From NCBI RefSeq assembly GCF_023149135.1, contig NZ_JAIWJX010000002.1, positions 1,054,001 to 1,118,000 on the forward strand: 64,000 nt of DNA. Direction: 5' to 3'. The notes beneath the pieces are model-generated. The model saw only the letters and a list, made by a program, of their open reading frames with translations. It searched no databases and was not told where the DNA came from. Below are positions 1 through 7,950 of this stretch, in pieces (position 1 is the stretch's first letter; each line of letters begins with the position of its first letter). The DNA is from Fictibacillus marinisediminis. GTDB lineage: Bacteria; Bacillota; Bacilli; Bacillales; Fictibacillaceae. A program made the translations under genes and the position numbers.

Positions 1-275
1 GCTATTGGGCAGCCTATTCAGGCTATGACCCTGCTGAGTTTATGGAAAGGATTGGGAAACGTCTTGTTACTTTGCACATGAAGGACATGGCAGTAAAAGG
101 CACCGAAAAACAAAGCACGATTTTAGGAAACGGAGAATTGGATTTACAATCTATCATCAAAAAGGGCAATGATCTGAATGTTTCATGGTACATTGTGGAA
201 CAGGAGCATTTTGAAAAAGACCTTGTCACTACTGCAAAAGAAAATGCCAGGGTTCTTGAAGAACTACTAAGCTAG
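1..275 (+). CDS. Sugar phosphate isomerase/epimerase family protein, C-terminal part
   Basis: The reading frame is open from the window edge (codons in phase with base 3) to a stop at 273-275, so only the last 90 or so residues are present. The segment has the end-of-barrel pattern of xylose-isomerase-like TIM barrels (AP endonuclease 2 superfamily): a strand with LHMKDM, a GNGELD turn and a strand containing WYIVEQE, where the acidic residue would bind metal. These enzymes isomerise or epimerise sugars or inositol derivatives. The SDR gene 130 bases downstream on the same strand suggests a sugar or polyol catabolic operon. The substrate cannot be inferred. The family is fairly likely; the specific function is unknown. 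Confidence 0.6.
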   Translation, partial: YWAAYSGYDPAEFMERIGKRLVTLHMKDMAVKGTEKQSTILGNGELDLQSIIKKGNDLNVSWYIVEQEHFEKDLVTTAKENARVLEELLS

Positions 276-406
276 AAAACCTTTTTGATAAAAAGTGGCT
301 CCAACGAGTTGCTCAGCCTGAGCGGCTGGAAAGGATTCTGCATTTTTTATTATCCAGCAAAACCGAAATAAGCCGGTATATTAATAGGAAAAAGCGGAGG
401 AGGTAC

Positions 407-1198
407 ATGATGAGTATATATAAGAAAGAAGAAGGAAAAGTGGCCATTGTTACAGGCGGCGGTTCAGGAATTGGACGAGCAGCAGCCTTGGCCATGGGGA
501 AGGAAGGCTTAAAGGTTTGTGTGATGGATGTAAAAGAAGAACGAGCAGAAGAAGTGGCAGGGGAGATTAAGGATTCGGGCGGGGAGGCGATGGCTGCGGA
601 AATCGATGTTTCCAACCCTCATGAGGTGCAGCGAGGAATAGAGCAAGCGGTACAGAAGTGGGGGAGGCTGGATGTTCTATTTGCCAACGCCGGGATTAAC
701 GGGACTCTTGCTCCTATAGAAAATTTGTCGCTTGAAGAATGGAACACCACCATATCCACCAACTTAAACGGCACCTTTTTAGCCGTTAAGCATGCTATTC
801 CCTATATGAAAAAAGCGGGAGGAAGCATTGTGATCACGAGTTCCATTAATGGAAACCGTAAGTTTCACGGATTCGGGATGGCGGCATACAGTTCATCGAA
901 AGCAGCACAGGTTGCTTTTATGAAAATGGCTGCTCTCGAGCTTGCCCGGTATAAGATAAGAGTGAATGCGATTTGTCCTGGTGCCATTAATACCAACATC
1001 GGAGAAAATACAGATGCAACCGAAGCGGTAAAGGAGATTACGATTCCGGTTAATTATCCAGAAGGAAACCAGCCCCTTGCACATAAGCCTGGGGAACCTG
1101 AACAAGTCGCCGATCTCGTTTTGTTTCTGGCGTCTGAACGCTCCAGTCATATTACAGGAACAGAAATCTACATTGACGGCGCTGAAACACTTCTATAA
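407..1198 (+). CDS. Short-chain dehydrogenase/reductase (classical SDR, glucose 1-dehydrogenase-like)
   Basis: A 263-residue cytosolic NAD(P)-dependent oxidoreductase of the usual classical SDR length. The cofactor motif TGGGSGIG lies at residues 16-23, the structural NAG at about 94-96, a catalytic Ser in ITSSING, and the active-site pair Tyr161/Lys165 in YSSSK. The C-terminal TGTEIYIDGAE matches the usual ITG-x-x-x-x-DGG end. The start follows a GGAGGAGG ribosome site; ATG at 407 or 410 is equally possible. It sits downstream of a sugar isomerase-type gene, which suggests polyol or sugar oxidation, but SDR substrates cannot be read from sequence. A terminator follows at 1221-1248. Confidence 0.9.
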   Translation: MMSIYKKEEGKVAIVTGGGSGIGRAAALAMGKEGLKVCVMDVKEERAEEVAGEIKDSGGEAMAAEIDVSNPHEVQRGIEQAVQKWGRLDVLFANAGINGTLAPIENLSLEEWNTTISTNLNGTFLAVKHAIPYMKKAGGSIVITSSINGNRKFHGFGMAAYSSSKAAQVAFMKMAALELARYKIRVNAICPGAINTNIGENTDATEAVKEITIPVNYPEGNQPLAHKPGEPEQVADLVLFLASERSSHITGTEIYIDGAETLL

Positions 1199-1220
1199 AA
1201 GAAAATGAAAGAGTACAAAA

Positions 1221-1248
1221 AGAGAAGAGCTGTCACTAGCTCTTTTTT
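1221..1248 (+). terminator. Intrinsic terminator of the SDR operon (copy 1)
   Basis: An AAGAGCT/AGCTCTT hairpin followed by six T. The same 28 bases recur at 1544-1571 on the other side of a repeat element. Confidence 0.75.
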
Positions 1249-1250
1249 AA

Positions 1251-1497
1251 AAAGGCTGTTTTCGTAACCTTTGTTGCTCTTAGGAGTGGTTGATTTCCGT
1301 TTCAGGCTGCTCGCTTTCCGCGGAGCGTGCGGTGAGCCTTACCGGCGCCAGCGCCTACTTTCTCGGCGCATAACGCCTGCAGGTCTCACCTGCCACGCTT
1401 CCCCCGCAGGACAAGGAAAGCTTCAGCAGCGTTATATCGCACGAAGAAAATGTGAAGTTCATTTTCGAGGAGTCTCGCACCTTGCACTCCAATCAAC
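1251..1497 (-). repeat. Dispersed non-coding repeat element, copy 1 (inverse orientation)
   Basis: About 250 bases, GC-rich in the middle. It starts with GGCTGTTTTCGTAACC and ends with the complement of GTTGATTGGAGTGCAAGG. It shares its ends and its core (CCGCGGA near GCTTTCC, a GCCTGCAGG-like segment, GGAGTCTCGCACC) with the reverse complement of 26252-26415. It differs from that copy by an internal stretch near 1420-1465. No protein is supported. It fills the gap between the SDR gene and the methyltransferase; bases 1572-1810 hold nothing else recognisable except AT-rich promoter-like sequence. It resembles the small intergenic repeats common in Bacillaceae. Confidence 0.8.
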
Positions 1498-1543
1498 AAT
1501 CAATAAAGGTTTTTTACAAAATGTTGCCTAGCAACAAGCTTTT

Positions 1544-1571
1544 AGAGAAGAGCTGTCACTAGCTCTTTTTT
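1544..1571 (+). terminator. Intrinsic terminator, duplicated copy 2
   Basis: Exact 28-base direct repeat of the terminator at 1221-1248, followed by a longer T run. The two copies bracket the repeat element. Confidence 0.7.
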
Positions 1572-1810
1572 TTTTTTTTTAAACCGCCAGCTCCTCGAGT
1601 TGGTTTAAGGTATCTGTAAGGGGAAATCCGGTATTGTGATACACGGGTATTATATAGGAGTTGAAATAGCGTTTATGCCGCTTTTGGGGCTTTAAACAGC
1701 ATTGTAAAGATGCATTCAGGGTTCGTTTGGTATAGAAAATAAAGGATTTTTAGTATTTTTATAGAAAATAATAAGGAAGGTAACTTGACTAAGTTTGGGG
1801 AGAAGATCAT

Positions 1811-2527
1811 TTGAATCAATCAGAGAACATTTTAAATCAAGATGATGTCTTGCACATGCTGGATTCTTTATTAAGAGATCCGGTACCCTTTTGGGATGAA
1901 TTTTATCGTGACCGCAATAAAAAGATTCCTTTTTTTCATAATGTGCCTGATGAAAACTTGGTTGAATACTTCGACAATGGCCGGTTAGGACCAGGCAGAG
2001 TCCTTGAACTAGGCTGCGGCCCGGGGAGAAACGCGATTTATCTTGCTCAAAAAGGCTGTGAGGTGGATGCGGTTGACCTATCTGAAGAAGCCTTGGACTG
2101 GGGAAAGGAACGAGCGCTGAAAAAAAATCTAGCTATTCATTTTATTCATCAGAATATCTTTGATCTGGATATAGAGGACGGATCCTATGACTTCATCTAT
2201 GATTCAGGCTGTTTTCATCATCTTGCCCCGCATCGCAGGCTGACCTATGTGGAACTTGTAAACCGAGCTTTAAAACCAGGCGGCCATTTTGCGGTGACTT
2301 GTTTTGTGATGGGCGGCAGTTTGGGAGGCTCGGAAATTTCAGACTGGGAGGTGTACCGGGCGCGATCGGTGATGGGCGGATTGGGCTATACAGAGGAAAA
2401 GCTGAAAACTATTTTCAGGAGCTTTACGGCAGTAGAGGTTAGAAGGATGAAAGTGATGGGTGCAGGAAGCCCAACATTCGGTGTTCCGGATTTATGGACA
2501 GCGTTGTTTAAAAAGAATTCAAAGTAG
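1811..2527 (+). CDS. SAM-dependent methyltransferase, TPMT/TehB-like
   Basis: A 238-residue class I methyltransferase. Motif I is LELGCGPG at residues 65-72, followed by the second acidic SAM-binding motif VDAVDLS and an FDLDIEDGSYDFIYD post-motif. The C-terminal half has the FHHLAPHRR and LKPGG pattern of the thiopurine/tellurite methyltransferase group. It probably methylates a small toxic thiol, selenium/tellurium compound or another small nucleophile. The start is TTG at 1811, behind a GGGGAGAAG ribosome site. It appears to be monocistronic. The fold is certain; the substrate is not. Confidence 0.85.
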   Translation: MNQSENILNQDDVLHMLDSLLRDPVPFWDEFYRDRNKKIPFFHNVPDENLVEYFDNGRLGPGRVLELGCGPGRNAIYLAQKGCEVDAVDLSEEALDWGKERALKKNLAIHFIHQNIFDLDIEDGSYDFIYDSGCFHHLAPHRRLTYVELVNRALKPGGHFAVTCFVMGGSLGGSEISDWEVYRARSVMGGLGYTEEKLKTIFRSFTAVEVRRMKVMGAGSPTFGVPDLWTALFKKNSK

Positions 2528-2643
2528 TACAATTCTACCATTTAACGTTATTTTGCAAAAATTTTTAAAAAACAGGTTTAAAATCTAAAACTTTTTTTGT
2601 ATGATAAGATGATAACAATTAAGTCATTTTTTTTGGGGGAAAG

Positions 2644-3090
2644 ATGATGAATTCACTGAAACGGAGAATCCGGGGGCATAAAGGTATGGAGTTCGCTTTG
2701 ATCTATCTTATCCTTTTGTTCGGTGTTGGTGCTTATCAGACAATTGAAGTCTTTATGAATATCAATCTTTATTCAGAACACGTTCTGTTCGGGCTGACTT
2801 CTCACTCGTTCATAGCTTCTATTTTGTTATTCTGGTCATTGATCAGTATTTTCTGGGTATTAAGCTTGCGAGTATTGGACTGGGCCCACCGTACATCCCT
2901 GTTTACATTAAAAAATGCAATATTTGGCTCTTTCGTTTTATTTCTTGGCGTTCCGATCGGAGTCTCCATACAGATATACAGCGTTATGTCTTTGAATACG
3001 ATTCTCAGCTCAATTACAGAAGCTTTATTAATTACAACAATTATCTCTTTTGCGATCGGGATTTCAGGAAAGTTCCGAAAAACAGCATAA
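2644..3090 (+). CDS. Small integral membrane protein, unknown function
   Basis: 148 residues with a basic N-terminus (KRRIRGHKG) and four hydrophobic segments at roughly residues 15-33, 52-75, 91-113 and 122-142, so probably a four-helix membrane protein with a cytoplasmic N-terminus. I recognise no family motif. The ATG follows GGGGGAAAG. A strong terminator follows directly. It is probably transcribed alone from the AT-rich region at 2560-2630. Confidence 0.65.
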   Translation: MMNSLKRRIRGHKGMEFALIYLILLFGVGAYQTIEVFMNINLYSEHVLFGLTSHSFIASILLFWSLISIFWVLSLRVLDWAHRTSLFTLKNAIFGSFVLFLGVPIGVSIQIYSVMSLNTILSSITEALLITTIISFAIGISGKFRKTA

Positions 3091-3095
3091 GCTCG

Positions 3096-3134
3096 ATATC
3101 GGCTCTGCCTATTAGGCGGAGCCGATATTTTTTT
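3096..3134 (+). terminator. Intrinsic terminator
   Basis: A stem of about 15 base pairs (ATATCGGCTC paired with GAGCCGATAT) closed by ATT and followed by a T run. Confidence 0.9.
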
Positions 3135-3213
3135 ATGATTACAATAAAAGGAAATTCAACTTGGGCAAGGAATTGATTAGATAGGTCAATCAGGATCAGG
3201 AGTGGCGGAGTTT

Positions 3214-3756
3214 ATGAAAAAATACGTGATAACAGCGGCTGCCATCATTATTCTAGCCGTACTTATGAACAGCTGGTATTTTCCCTAATCAGTACTGAGT
3301 GTGAAAAAATCCTATACGCTGAATGGTGCCAATATCGTGATCGGTGAATATGTGAAGGATCTAAGAAGTTTTGAGCGCAGGTATAAAGAAAAGAAAAAAG
3401 ATGATATGGTTGGCAACTATATCCCTTACGCCCTTGATCTCTTGAATCAAAAATGGCTGGTTACGAAAGGACCTGTCCGCTTAAGTGTGATGGATTTGGA
3501 GAACATGCAGTTTGAAACACAAAACGTCCGGGAGGATTTCATAAACCTCGAACGAAGGGGACCAAAAATGCGCAAAGACGCCCGAGAACAGCTCTATATG
3601 ATAATCGATGGGTATGAGGGCATTGAAAATCAGCTGGAAGAGATCATCGATGATAAGTATATTTCCAGAAATCATCTGAAGACGAGACTCTATAATTTAA
3701 GAGGGTCGTACTCCAGCAATTTAAACAACGTACGATCATTTTTTCAAGAGAACTAA
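3214..3756 (+). pseudogene. Exported protein gene interrupted by one in-frame TAA
   Basis: An ATG at 3214 with a good ribosome site (AGGAGTGGCGG) opens a typical signal sequence, MKKYVITAAAIIILAVLMN. After 24 codons the frame meets TAA at 3286-3288. It then continues, in the same frame and without further stops, for another 156 codons rich in charged helix-forming residues. The downstream part has only a GTG at 3301 and no ribosome site of its own, so it could not be exported by itself. A single change such as CAA to TAA would explain it. Intact, the product would be a secreted or membrane-anchored protein of about 180 residues and unknown function. Confidence 0.7.
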
Positions 3757-3797
3757 TTCTGGGTGCCTTAATTCTGGGTGCCTGGCACCATTATAGT
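3757..3797. repeat. Short intergenic repeat with GGTGCCTGGCACC palindrome
   Basis: TTCTGGGTGCC appears twice in tandem. The second copy runs into the palindrome GGTGCCTGGCACC. The same palindrome recurs at 8710-8725, inside a terminator-like hairpin. Confidence 0.6.
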
Positions 3798-3819
3798 AAA
3801 CTAGCTGAAGGGAGACTTC

Positions 3820-4281
3820 ATGATTGAGCTAAAACCTGTCGATCGCGGCAACTGGGAAGAAGTGCTGCTGTTAAAAGTGAAAAAAGAGCAGGAGCATTTC
3901 GTGCCTTCTGTCGCTGTATCGCTGGCTAAAGTCTATATTAAGCCGGACGGCGATGATGTTGAGTACCTTCCATTTGCTATCTATGCAGAAGGAATGATGG
4001 TAGGATTCATCATGCATGCATTTGAAGAGCAGAGTGATAACATGTATTGGATCAATGGTTTTCTCATTGATGAAAAGCATCAGGGGAAGGGATATGGAAA
4101 AAGAGCGATGATTGAAATGATTTCATGGATTGAGGAGAGGTTTCCTCATTCCCGTGAAACACGGCTTACGGTCCATCAAGAGAACCAGAAGGCAGCCGTA
4201 CTGTATAAGAGGCTGGGCTATCTGCCGACGGGAGATGTATATGAAGGAGAAATTGTGTACAAACGGGAAAGAATTCAATAG
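3820..4281 (+). CDS. GNAT N-acetyltransferase, BltD/PaiA-like
   Basis: 153 residues, the normal length for a single GNAT domain. The acetyl-CoA pyrophosphate loop is QGKGYG at residues 88-93, after the strand INGFLIDEKH. The C-terminus carries NQKAAVLYKRLGY, the conserved helix that places the acceptor, and ends in a strand (YEGEIVYKRE) as in spermidine/polyamine acetyltransferases such as BltD. The product would acetylate an amine with acetyl-CoA in the cytoplasm. The ATG follows GAAGGGAG. It is followed by a terminator and a GntR regulator. The polyamine substrate is inferred from similarity only. Confidence 0.82.
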   Translation: MIELKPVDRGNWEEVLLLKVKKEQEHFVPSVAVSLAKVYIKPDGDDVEYLPFAIYAEGMMVGFIMHAFEEQSDNMYWINGFLIDEKHQGKGYGKRAMIEMISWIEERFPHSRETRLTVHQENQKAAVLYKRLGYLPTGDVYEGEIVYKRERIQ

Positions 4282-4284
4282 AAC

Positions 4285-4314
4285 AAAACCAGTGGCTTTT
4301 GCACTGGTTTTTTT
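4285..4314 (+). terminator. Intrinsic terminator of the GNAT gene
   Basis: An AAACCAGTG/CACTGGTTT hairpin with a T run. The T run passes directly into the -35 box of the next promoter. Confidence 0.88.
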
Positions 4315-4315
4315 A

Positions 4316-4344
4316 TTGAGTTATCAATTGATATGCGATATATT
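4316..4344 (+). promoter_or_regulatory. Sigma-A promoter with palindrome in its spacer, giving a leaderless start
   Basis: TTGAGT (4316-4321) and TATATT (4339-4344) are 17 bases apart. The perfect palindrome TATCAATTGATA (4322-4333) lies between them and is a likely operator for the GntR protein. Only six bases separate the -10 box from the ATG at 4351, so transcription would start at or beside the start codon. Confidence 0.6.
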
Positions 4345-4350
4345 GGTTTT

Positions 4351-4998
4351 ATGAAAAACATTCAACCAATTAGACGATTATCATTAAGAGAAGAAGTGTA
4401 TCATCATTTAAAGAATGCAATACTCTTATTAGAACTGGAGCCTGAGGAACGATTGCATGACAAAGATCTTGCGGAGCAATTCGGCATCAGCCGGACACCG
4501 GTAAGGGAGGCTCTAAAAAAACTTGAAGATGAAGGACTAGTCGAAGCGATGCCGGGTTCCGCGACAAGAGTCGCTCCGTTAAATAACGATGAAGCGAACC
4601 ATGCATTTACCGTCGTTGCAGCACTTCATGCTTTAGCCGCCAGACTTGCCGTTCCACTTCTGGAGGAAAAGGATATTAAAGAATTAAAAATACAAAATCA
4701 AAAGCTGAGATGTGCTATGGAAGAAAGGAATGTTATTGCCGCCATTCAAGCGGATGAGGATTTTCATCAGGTGTTTCTAACAGCAGCCGGAAATCCTGAG
4801 CTGGTGAAAGCGCTGGAGGTAAGTACCGCTAAGATCCGCCGTTTAGAAATGGCCCAATTCGGCTCCGTAAAAGGGGTAAATTCGATACAGCAGCATGAAC
4901 AAATCATGGATGCCTGCATAGAAAAAGATAGTGAGAAAACGGCTCTCCTGACGGAAGTAAACTGGCTGAGTCTCGGAGAACTGCTGATTCAACAATGA
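4351..4998 (+). CDS. GntR-family transcriptional regulator, FadR/VanR subfamily
   Basis: About 215 residues. The N-terminal winged helix has the GntR pattern LREEVYHHLKNAIL, LHDKDLAEQFGISRTPVREA and LEDEGLVEA. The C-terminal domain is all-helical (FCD-like) and would bind an effector, probably a small acid or amino acid. I chose ATG 4351 because the promoter boxes lie across the alternative ATG at 4333, and neither has a ribosome site. The stop overlaps the extended reading frame of the exporter that follows, so the two genes form an operon. The regulator probably controls itself and the exporter through the palindrome at 4322-4333. Confidence 0.82.
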   Translation: MKNIQPIRRLSLREEVYHHLKNAILLLELEPEERLHDKDLAEQFGISRTPVREALKKLEDEGLVEAMPGSATRVAPLNNDEANHAFTVVAALHALAARLAVPLLEEKDIKELKIQNQKLRCAMEERNVIAAIQADEDFHQVFLTAAGNPELVKALEVSTAKIRRLEMAQFGSVKGVNSIQQHEQIMDACIEKDSEKTALLTEVNWLSLGELLIQQ

Positions 4999-5015
4999 AG
5001 AGAGAGGTGTACCCC

Positions 5016-5987
5016 ATGCGGCCTGTCATCGTCGGTATTTGCTCAGCTTTCTTTTTTGCCTTTACATTTGTGCTAAACCGTTTAATGGAATTATCAGGAG
5101 GAAGCTGGATCTGGAGCGCTTCACTTCGCTATTTTTTCATGGTGCCCTTTCTGTTGATTATTGTCATGTTAAGGGGAAACTTGGGACAGCTGATGCAGAC
5201 CATGAAAGAACAGACGAAAAGCTGGCTGTTATGGAGTTTGGTGGGCTTCGGCCTATTTTATGCTCCCATCTGTTTTGCTGCAGCCTATGAACCTGGATGG
5301 CTGATCGCCGGAACGTGGCAGATTACCATTATCTCAGGCTCACTTCTCGTTCCTTTTTTTAAGGAACAGGTTCAAACATCACAAGGGCTTCAATCGGTAA
5401 GAGGGAAGATTCCGTTTAAGGGGCTCTCCATGTCGTTGGTCATCCTTCTTGGCATTGTCCTGATGCAGATGGAGCAGGCAGGAACACTTTCGTTCAGCGA
5501 TGTGCTGCTAGGAGTACTTCCTGTGTTAGTCGCTTCGTTTGCTTATCCGCTCGGTAATCGAAAAATGATGGAGTTATGCGGAGGCCGGTTGGATGCTTAT
5601 CAGCGGGTACTTGGCATGACGCTCGCCAGTCTTCCTTTCTGGATCGTTCTCGCTGTTATTGGCTGGTTTGCCGATGGGCCTCCAACGGCAGTCCAAACCT
5701 TTCAATCCGCCCTGGTAGCTCTTTCTTCAGGCGTTATCGCCACGGTGCTGTTCTTTTATGCCACGGATCTTGTCAGGGGGAACATGCAGCAGTTAGCGGC
5801 TGTTGAAGCGACCCAATCTGCGGAAGTCCTCTTTGCGGCAATGGGCGAAATATGGCTGTTATCCTTGCCGATGCCCTCCGCTTTATCATGGCTTGGCATG
5901 GCGTTAATCATGGTTGGAATGATTCTTCACAGCTATGTTTCACGGGTGAAAAAACGCTCAAGCCTGCAAAAAGCTAACATTTCATAA
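5016..5987 (+). CDS. DMT-superfamily multidrug resistance efflux transporter (EmrE-like, 10 TM)
   Basis: About 323 residues with ten hydrophobic segments in two halves, typical of the drug/metabolite transporter superfamily. Signature stretches are FVLNRLMELSGGSWIWSASL near the start and the repeated GVVIA-type and SAEVLFAAMGEIW segments in the second half. The ATG at 5016 has GAGAGAGGTG in front of it. An earlier ATG at 4995 overlaps the stop of the regulator but has no ribosome site. Co-transcription with a GntR regulator suggests inducible export of a metabolite or drug. The substrate is unknown. Confidence 0.78.
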   Translation: MRPVIVGICSAFFFAFTFVLNRLMELSGGSWIWSASLRYFFMVPFLLIIVMLRGNLGQLMQTMKEQTKSWLLWSLVGFGLFYAPICFAAAYEPGWLIAGTWQITIISGSLLVPFFKEQVQTSQGLQSVRGKIPFKGLSMSLVILLGIVLMQMEQAGTLSFSDVLLGVLPVLVASFAYPLGNRKMMELCGGRLDAYQRVLGMTLASLPFWIVLAVIGWFADGPPTAVQTFQSALVALSSGVIATVLFFYATDLVRGNMQQLAAVEATQSAEVLFAAMGEIWLLSLPMPSALSWLGMALIMVGMILHSYVSRVKKRSSLQKANIS

Positions 5988-6065
5988 AAAGGGATTTATT
6001 TCCTTGTCTACTTTATTAATCATTCGGGTATTAACATTGGTAAAAGAGGAAGGGAAGACTTTGCC

Positions 6066-6485
6066 ATGGCTTGGATTGAAGATCACTTGCTGCTTGTCAT
6101 ACTGGCGGTGCTTGCAATCATCGTGTTTGTGTTATTGTTTAAACTTGCTCTGCGTGCCGCCCTCATATTTGGAGTTATTGCCATCATCGCTATTGTCATA
6201 TTTGGGGTAAGCCCCGACAAAATTATGAACATAGGAAAACAAGGCGTGAATTCTGCATCAACAGCATATGAAAAAACGATTGAGCCCGTGATAAAAAAAG
6301 AAATGGTCGATGCCAAACATGTTGAAAAGAAAGACGGAAGCTTTGTTATTCAGAGTAAAAGCGTAAAGATCACAGGCAAGGATGGAGACGAAAACGCAAA
6401 AGTCGTCTATAAAGGAAAAACCTATGATGTTGATATGAATGTAGTCAAGCCACTGCGTGAACAAATCGATACGACAAAACAATAA
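6066..6485 (+). CDS. Small membrane-anchored protein, unknown function
   Basis: 139 residues. Two hydrophobic segments (about 7-26 and 29-47) are followed by a hydrophilic tail of about 90 residues rich in Lys, Asp and Val, with a KYKGKTYDV-like beta pattern. The tail is probably an extracellular or cytoplasmic beta domain anchored by the hairpin. The ATG lies 10-12 bases after GAGGAAGGGAAG, a somewhat long spacing. I recognise no family. A terminator follows. Confidence 0.6.
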   Translation: MAWIEDHLLLVILAVLAIIVFVLLFKLALRAALIFGVIAIIAIVIFGVSPDKIMNIGKQGVNSASTAYEKTIEPVIKKEMVDAKHVEKKDGSFVIQSKSVKITGKDGDENAKVVYKGKTYDVDMNVVKPLREQIDTTKQ

Positions 6486-6500
6486 AAACGTGATAAGCAC

Positions 6501-6546
6501 GCCTGGAATGATAAGAGTGAGATTCCAGGCTTTTTTGTGTTCTCGA
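6501..6546 (+). terminator. Intrinsic terminator
   Basis: A GCCTGGAAT/ATTCCAGGC stem followed by TTTTTT. Confidence 0.9.
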
Positions 6547-6612
6547 AAGGATACATTCATATTTCTGGATTTGGTGGCAATAATTTAAATGAGCAGGAAA
6601 TGAGGTGTATGA

Positions 6613-7230
6613 ATGAAACGAAAGTCGGTCCTTATGATCAGTCTGGCCTACACGGTTTTTATGGCGGTCTTGTTTTTTTATTACTTTCCAAAAGGAGAGG
6701 TTCACAGCTATCAGGTAGCATTAGGAGGAGTTCTGTGTGGAGCCATCCCGCTTATCCTTGCCCGGTTTACTAAATTAAAGTTCAACCTGCCCATATTGCT
6801 TTCCTATTTAGCTTTTCTTTTTGCATCACAATATTTAGGTTCCATTCTTCATTTTTATGGTCTGGGCTGGTGGGATACGTTTCTGCATTTACTGAGCGGA
6901 GCTTTACTTGCTTTCGTTGCAGTGGCTCTTTATGAAAGGCTCGTACATCGGGAAGGAGGAACGCATATTTCAGCATGGCTTGTCTTCTGGTTCGTTCTTT
7001 CATTTGCCGTTCTTGGCGGAGTCATCTGGGAGATGTATGAGTTCAGTATGGATCAGATCTTTGCTATGACGCTGCAGGGCGGGGGAAACAGCGATACGAT
7101 GGTGGATCTTATTGCGGATACGTCAGGCGGCTTCATCATTGCCGTCATTTCACTGGTACGGACAAAACAAAAATTCGATGCACCAGACGGCGGGAAAGAA
7201 CCTGGTCTGCCTCCTGAATCCTTGGCATAA
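6613..7230 (+). CDS. Integral membrane protein, YjdF/DUF2238-like
   Basis: 205 residues with about six membrane segments. Characteristic polar residues lie in or beside the membrane: WWDTFLHLLSG, GGVIWEMYEF and TMVDLIADTSGG. This D-x-x-x-H / W-E-x-x-E / D-x-x-x-D-x-x-G arrangement fits the DUF2238/YjdF group of membrane proteins, whose biochemistry is not established. The charged residues suggest a membrane enzyme or ion binding, which is inference. The start at 6613 follows AGGAAATGAGGTG. The gene appears to be monocistronic, with a terminator after it. Confidence 0.65.
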   Translation: MKRKSVLMISLAYTVFMAVLFFYYFPKGEVHSYQVALGGVLCGAIPLILARFTKLKFNLPILLSYLAFLFASQYLGSILHFYGLGWWDTFLHLLSGALLAFVAVALYERLVHREGGTHISAWLVFWFVLSFAVLGGVIWEMYEFSMDQIFAMTLQGGGNSDTMVDLIADTSGGFIIAVISLVRTKQKFDAPDGGKEPGLPPESLA

Positions 7231-7232
7231 TG

Positions 7233-7265
7233 ACAGCCCGAATCAACAAAGATTCGGGCTGTTCT
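7233..7265. terminator. Intrinsic terminator between convergent genes
   Basis: An ACAGCCCGAATC/GATTCGGGCTGT hairpin, probably serving the gene on the plus strand and possibly the cupin gene on the minus strand. Confidence 0.8.
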
Positions 7266-7771
7266 TATTTACTGTTCCAATGCTGAAGCAAAGGTCCATC
7301 CGTACCGAAAACAGGATCGTTTTCAGGGAGAGGAACATAACGTATTTCTTCTAGGGCCGCAGGGCGTTCACCGTCGACTCCGCGCATCAGATTATAATCC
7401 ATTCCGTTGGGGTAAGCACCAGCCACTTGAAAATCTGCGCTGGATTCCATGTTAATGTGACCGGTTCCAGCTGGCAAAACGATGACATCACCAGCATGAA
7501 TCTGCAGCTCTTGTCCGGATTTTCCACCAATCTTAACTGTTGCAAATCCCGATATGACACCTAATACCTCATGAGTGTTGCTGTGATAATGATGATAGTC
7601 GAAAATGCCGTTCCGCCAGCTGTTTAGCCAGTTGTTCTCATTAAAAATCTGTTCGGCTTGGTAAGATCGTTCAGCCAAAACCCCTTCATAGAACAATACC
7701 GGCCAATCTGGATGATTAGGGATAAATCCATCATCTTCAAAATAATAGGTTTTCACCTCATACGTACTCAT
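7265..7771 (-). CDS. yjlB: Cupin-domain protein, YjlB-like
   Basis: 168 residues with a single cupin barrel. Cupin motif 1 is HHYHSNTHEVLGVISGFATV, with three histidines and a glutamate for metal binding; motif 2 is AGDVIVLPAGTGH. The N-terminal YYFEDDGFIPNHPDWPVLFY and the overall length match Bacillus YjlB, which has no established function. It would be a cytosolic metal-binding protein, perhaps a dioxygenase or isomerase. The ATG follows GAGGAGG. It is transcribed away from the nitroreductase gene at 7951, and the shared 180-base intergenic region holds the nitroreductase promoter. Confidence 0.82.
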   Translation of the reverse strand: MSTYEVKTYYFEDDGFIPNHPDWPVLFYEGVLAERSYQAEQIFNENNWLNSWRNGIFDYHHYHSNTHEVLGVISGFATVKIGGKSGQELQIHAGDVIVLPAGTGHINMESSADFQVAGAYPNGMDYNLMRGVDGERPAALEEIRYVPLPENDPVFGTDGPLLQHWNSK

Positions 7772-7865
7772 TTCGATTTGCCTCCTCAGTATACTTTTTA
7801 AATGAATTCCCGCTATGGTTGAAGATTAACCACAATGAATCGCTTATTTTATTGAAATTCAACAC

Positions 7866-7910
7866 TTGACGTAATGAAATATATTATTTATACTAACTTA
7901 CATAAAGTAA
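7866..7910 (+). promoter_or_regulatory. Sigma-A promoter and operator-like dyad of the nitroreductase gene
   Basis: TTGACG (7866-7871), 17-base spacer, TATACT (7889-7894). Across the start site is TTACATAAAGTAA (7898-7910), nested in TACT-N11-AGTA. A related dyad, TTACTTTTAGTAA, lies upstream of the YodB-like regulator at 21691-21703. Confidence 0.65.
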
Positions 7911-7950
7911 TAAACAATAAAAATGGTTCATTTAGTGGAGGGAAATTAAC

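Noticed and set aside
1271..1531. Open frame of 86 codons inside repeat copy 1
   Set aside because: It lies in a non-coding repeat that occurs in both orientations, and it is not conserved in copy 3.
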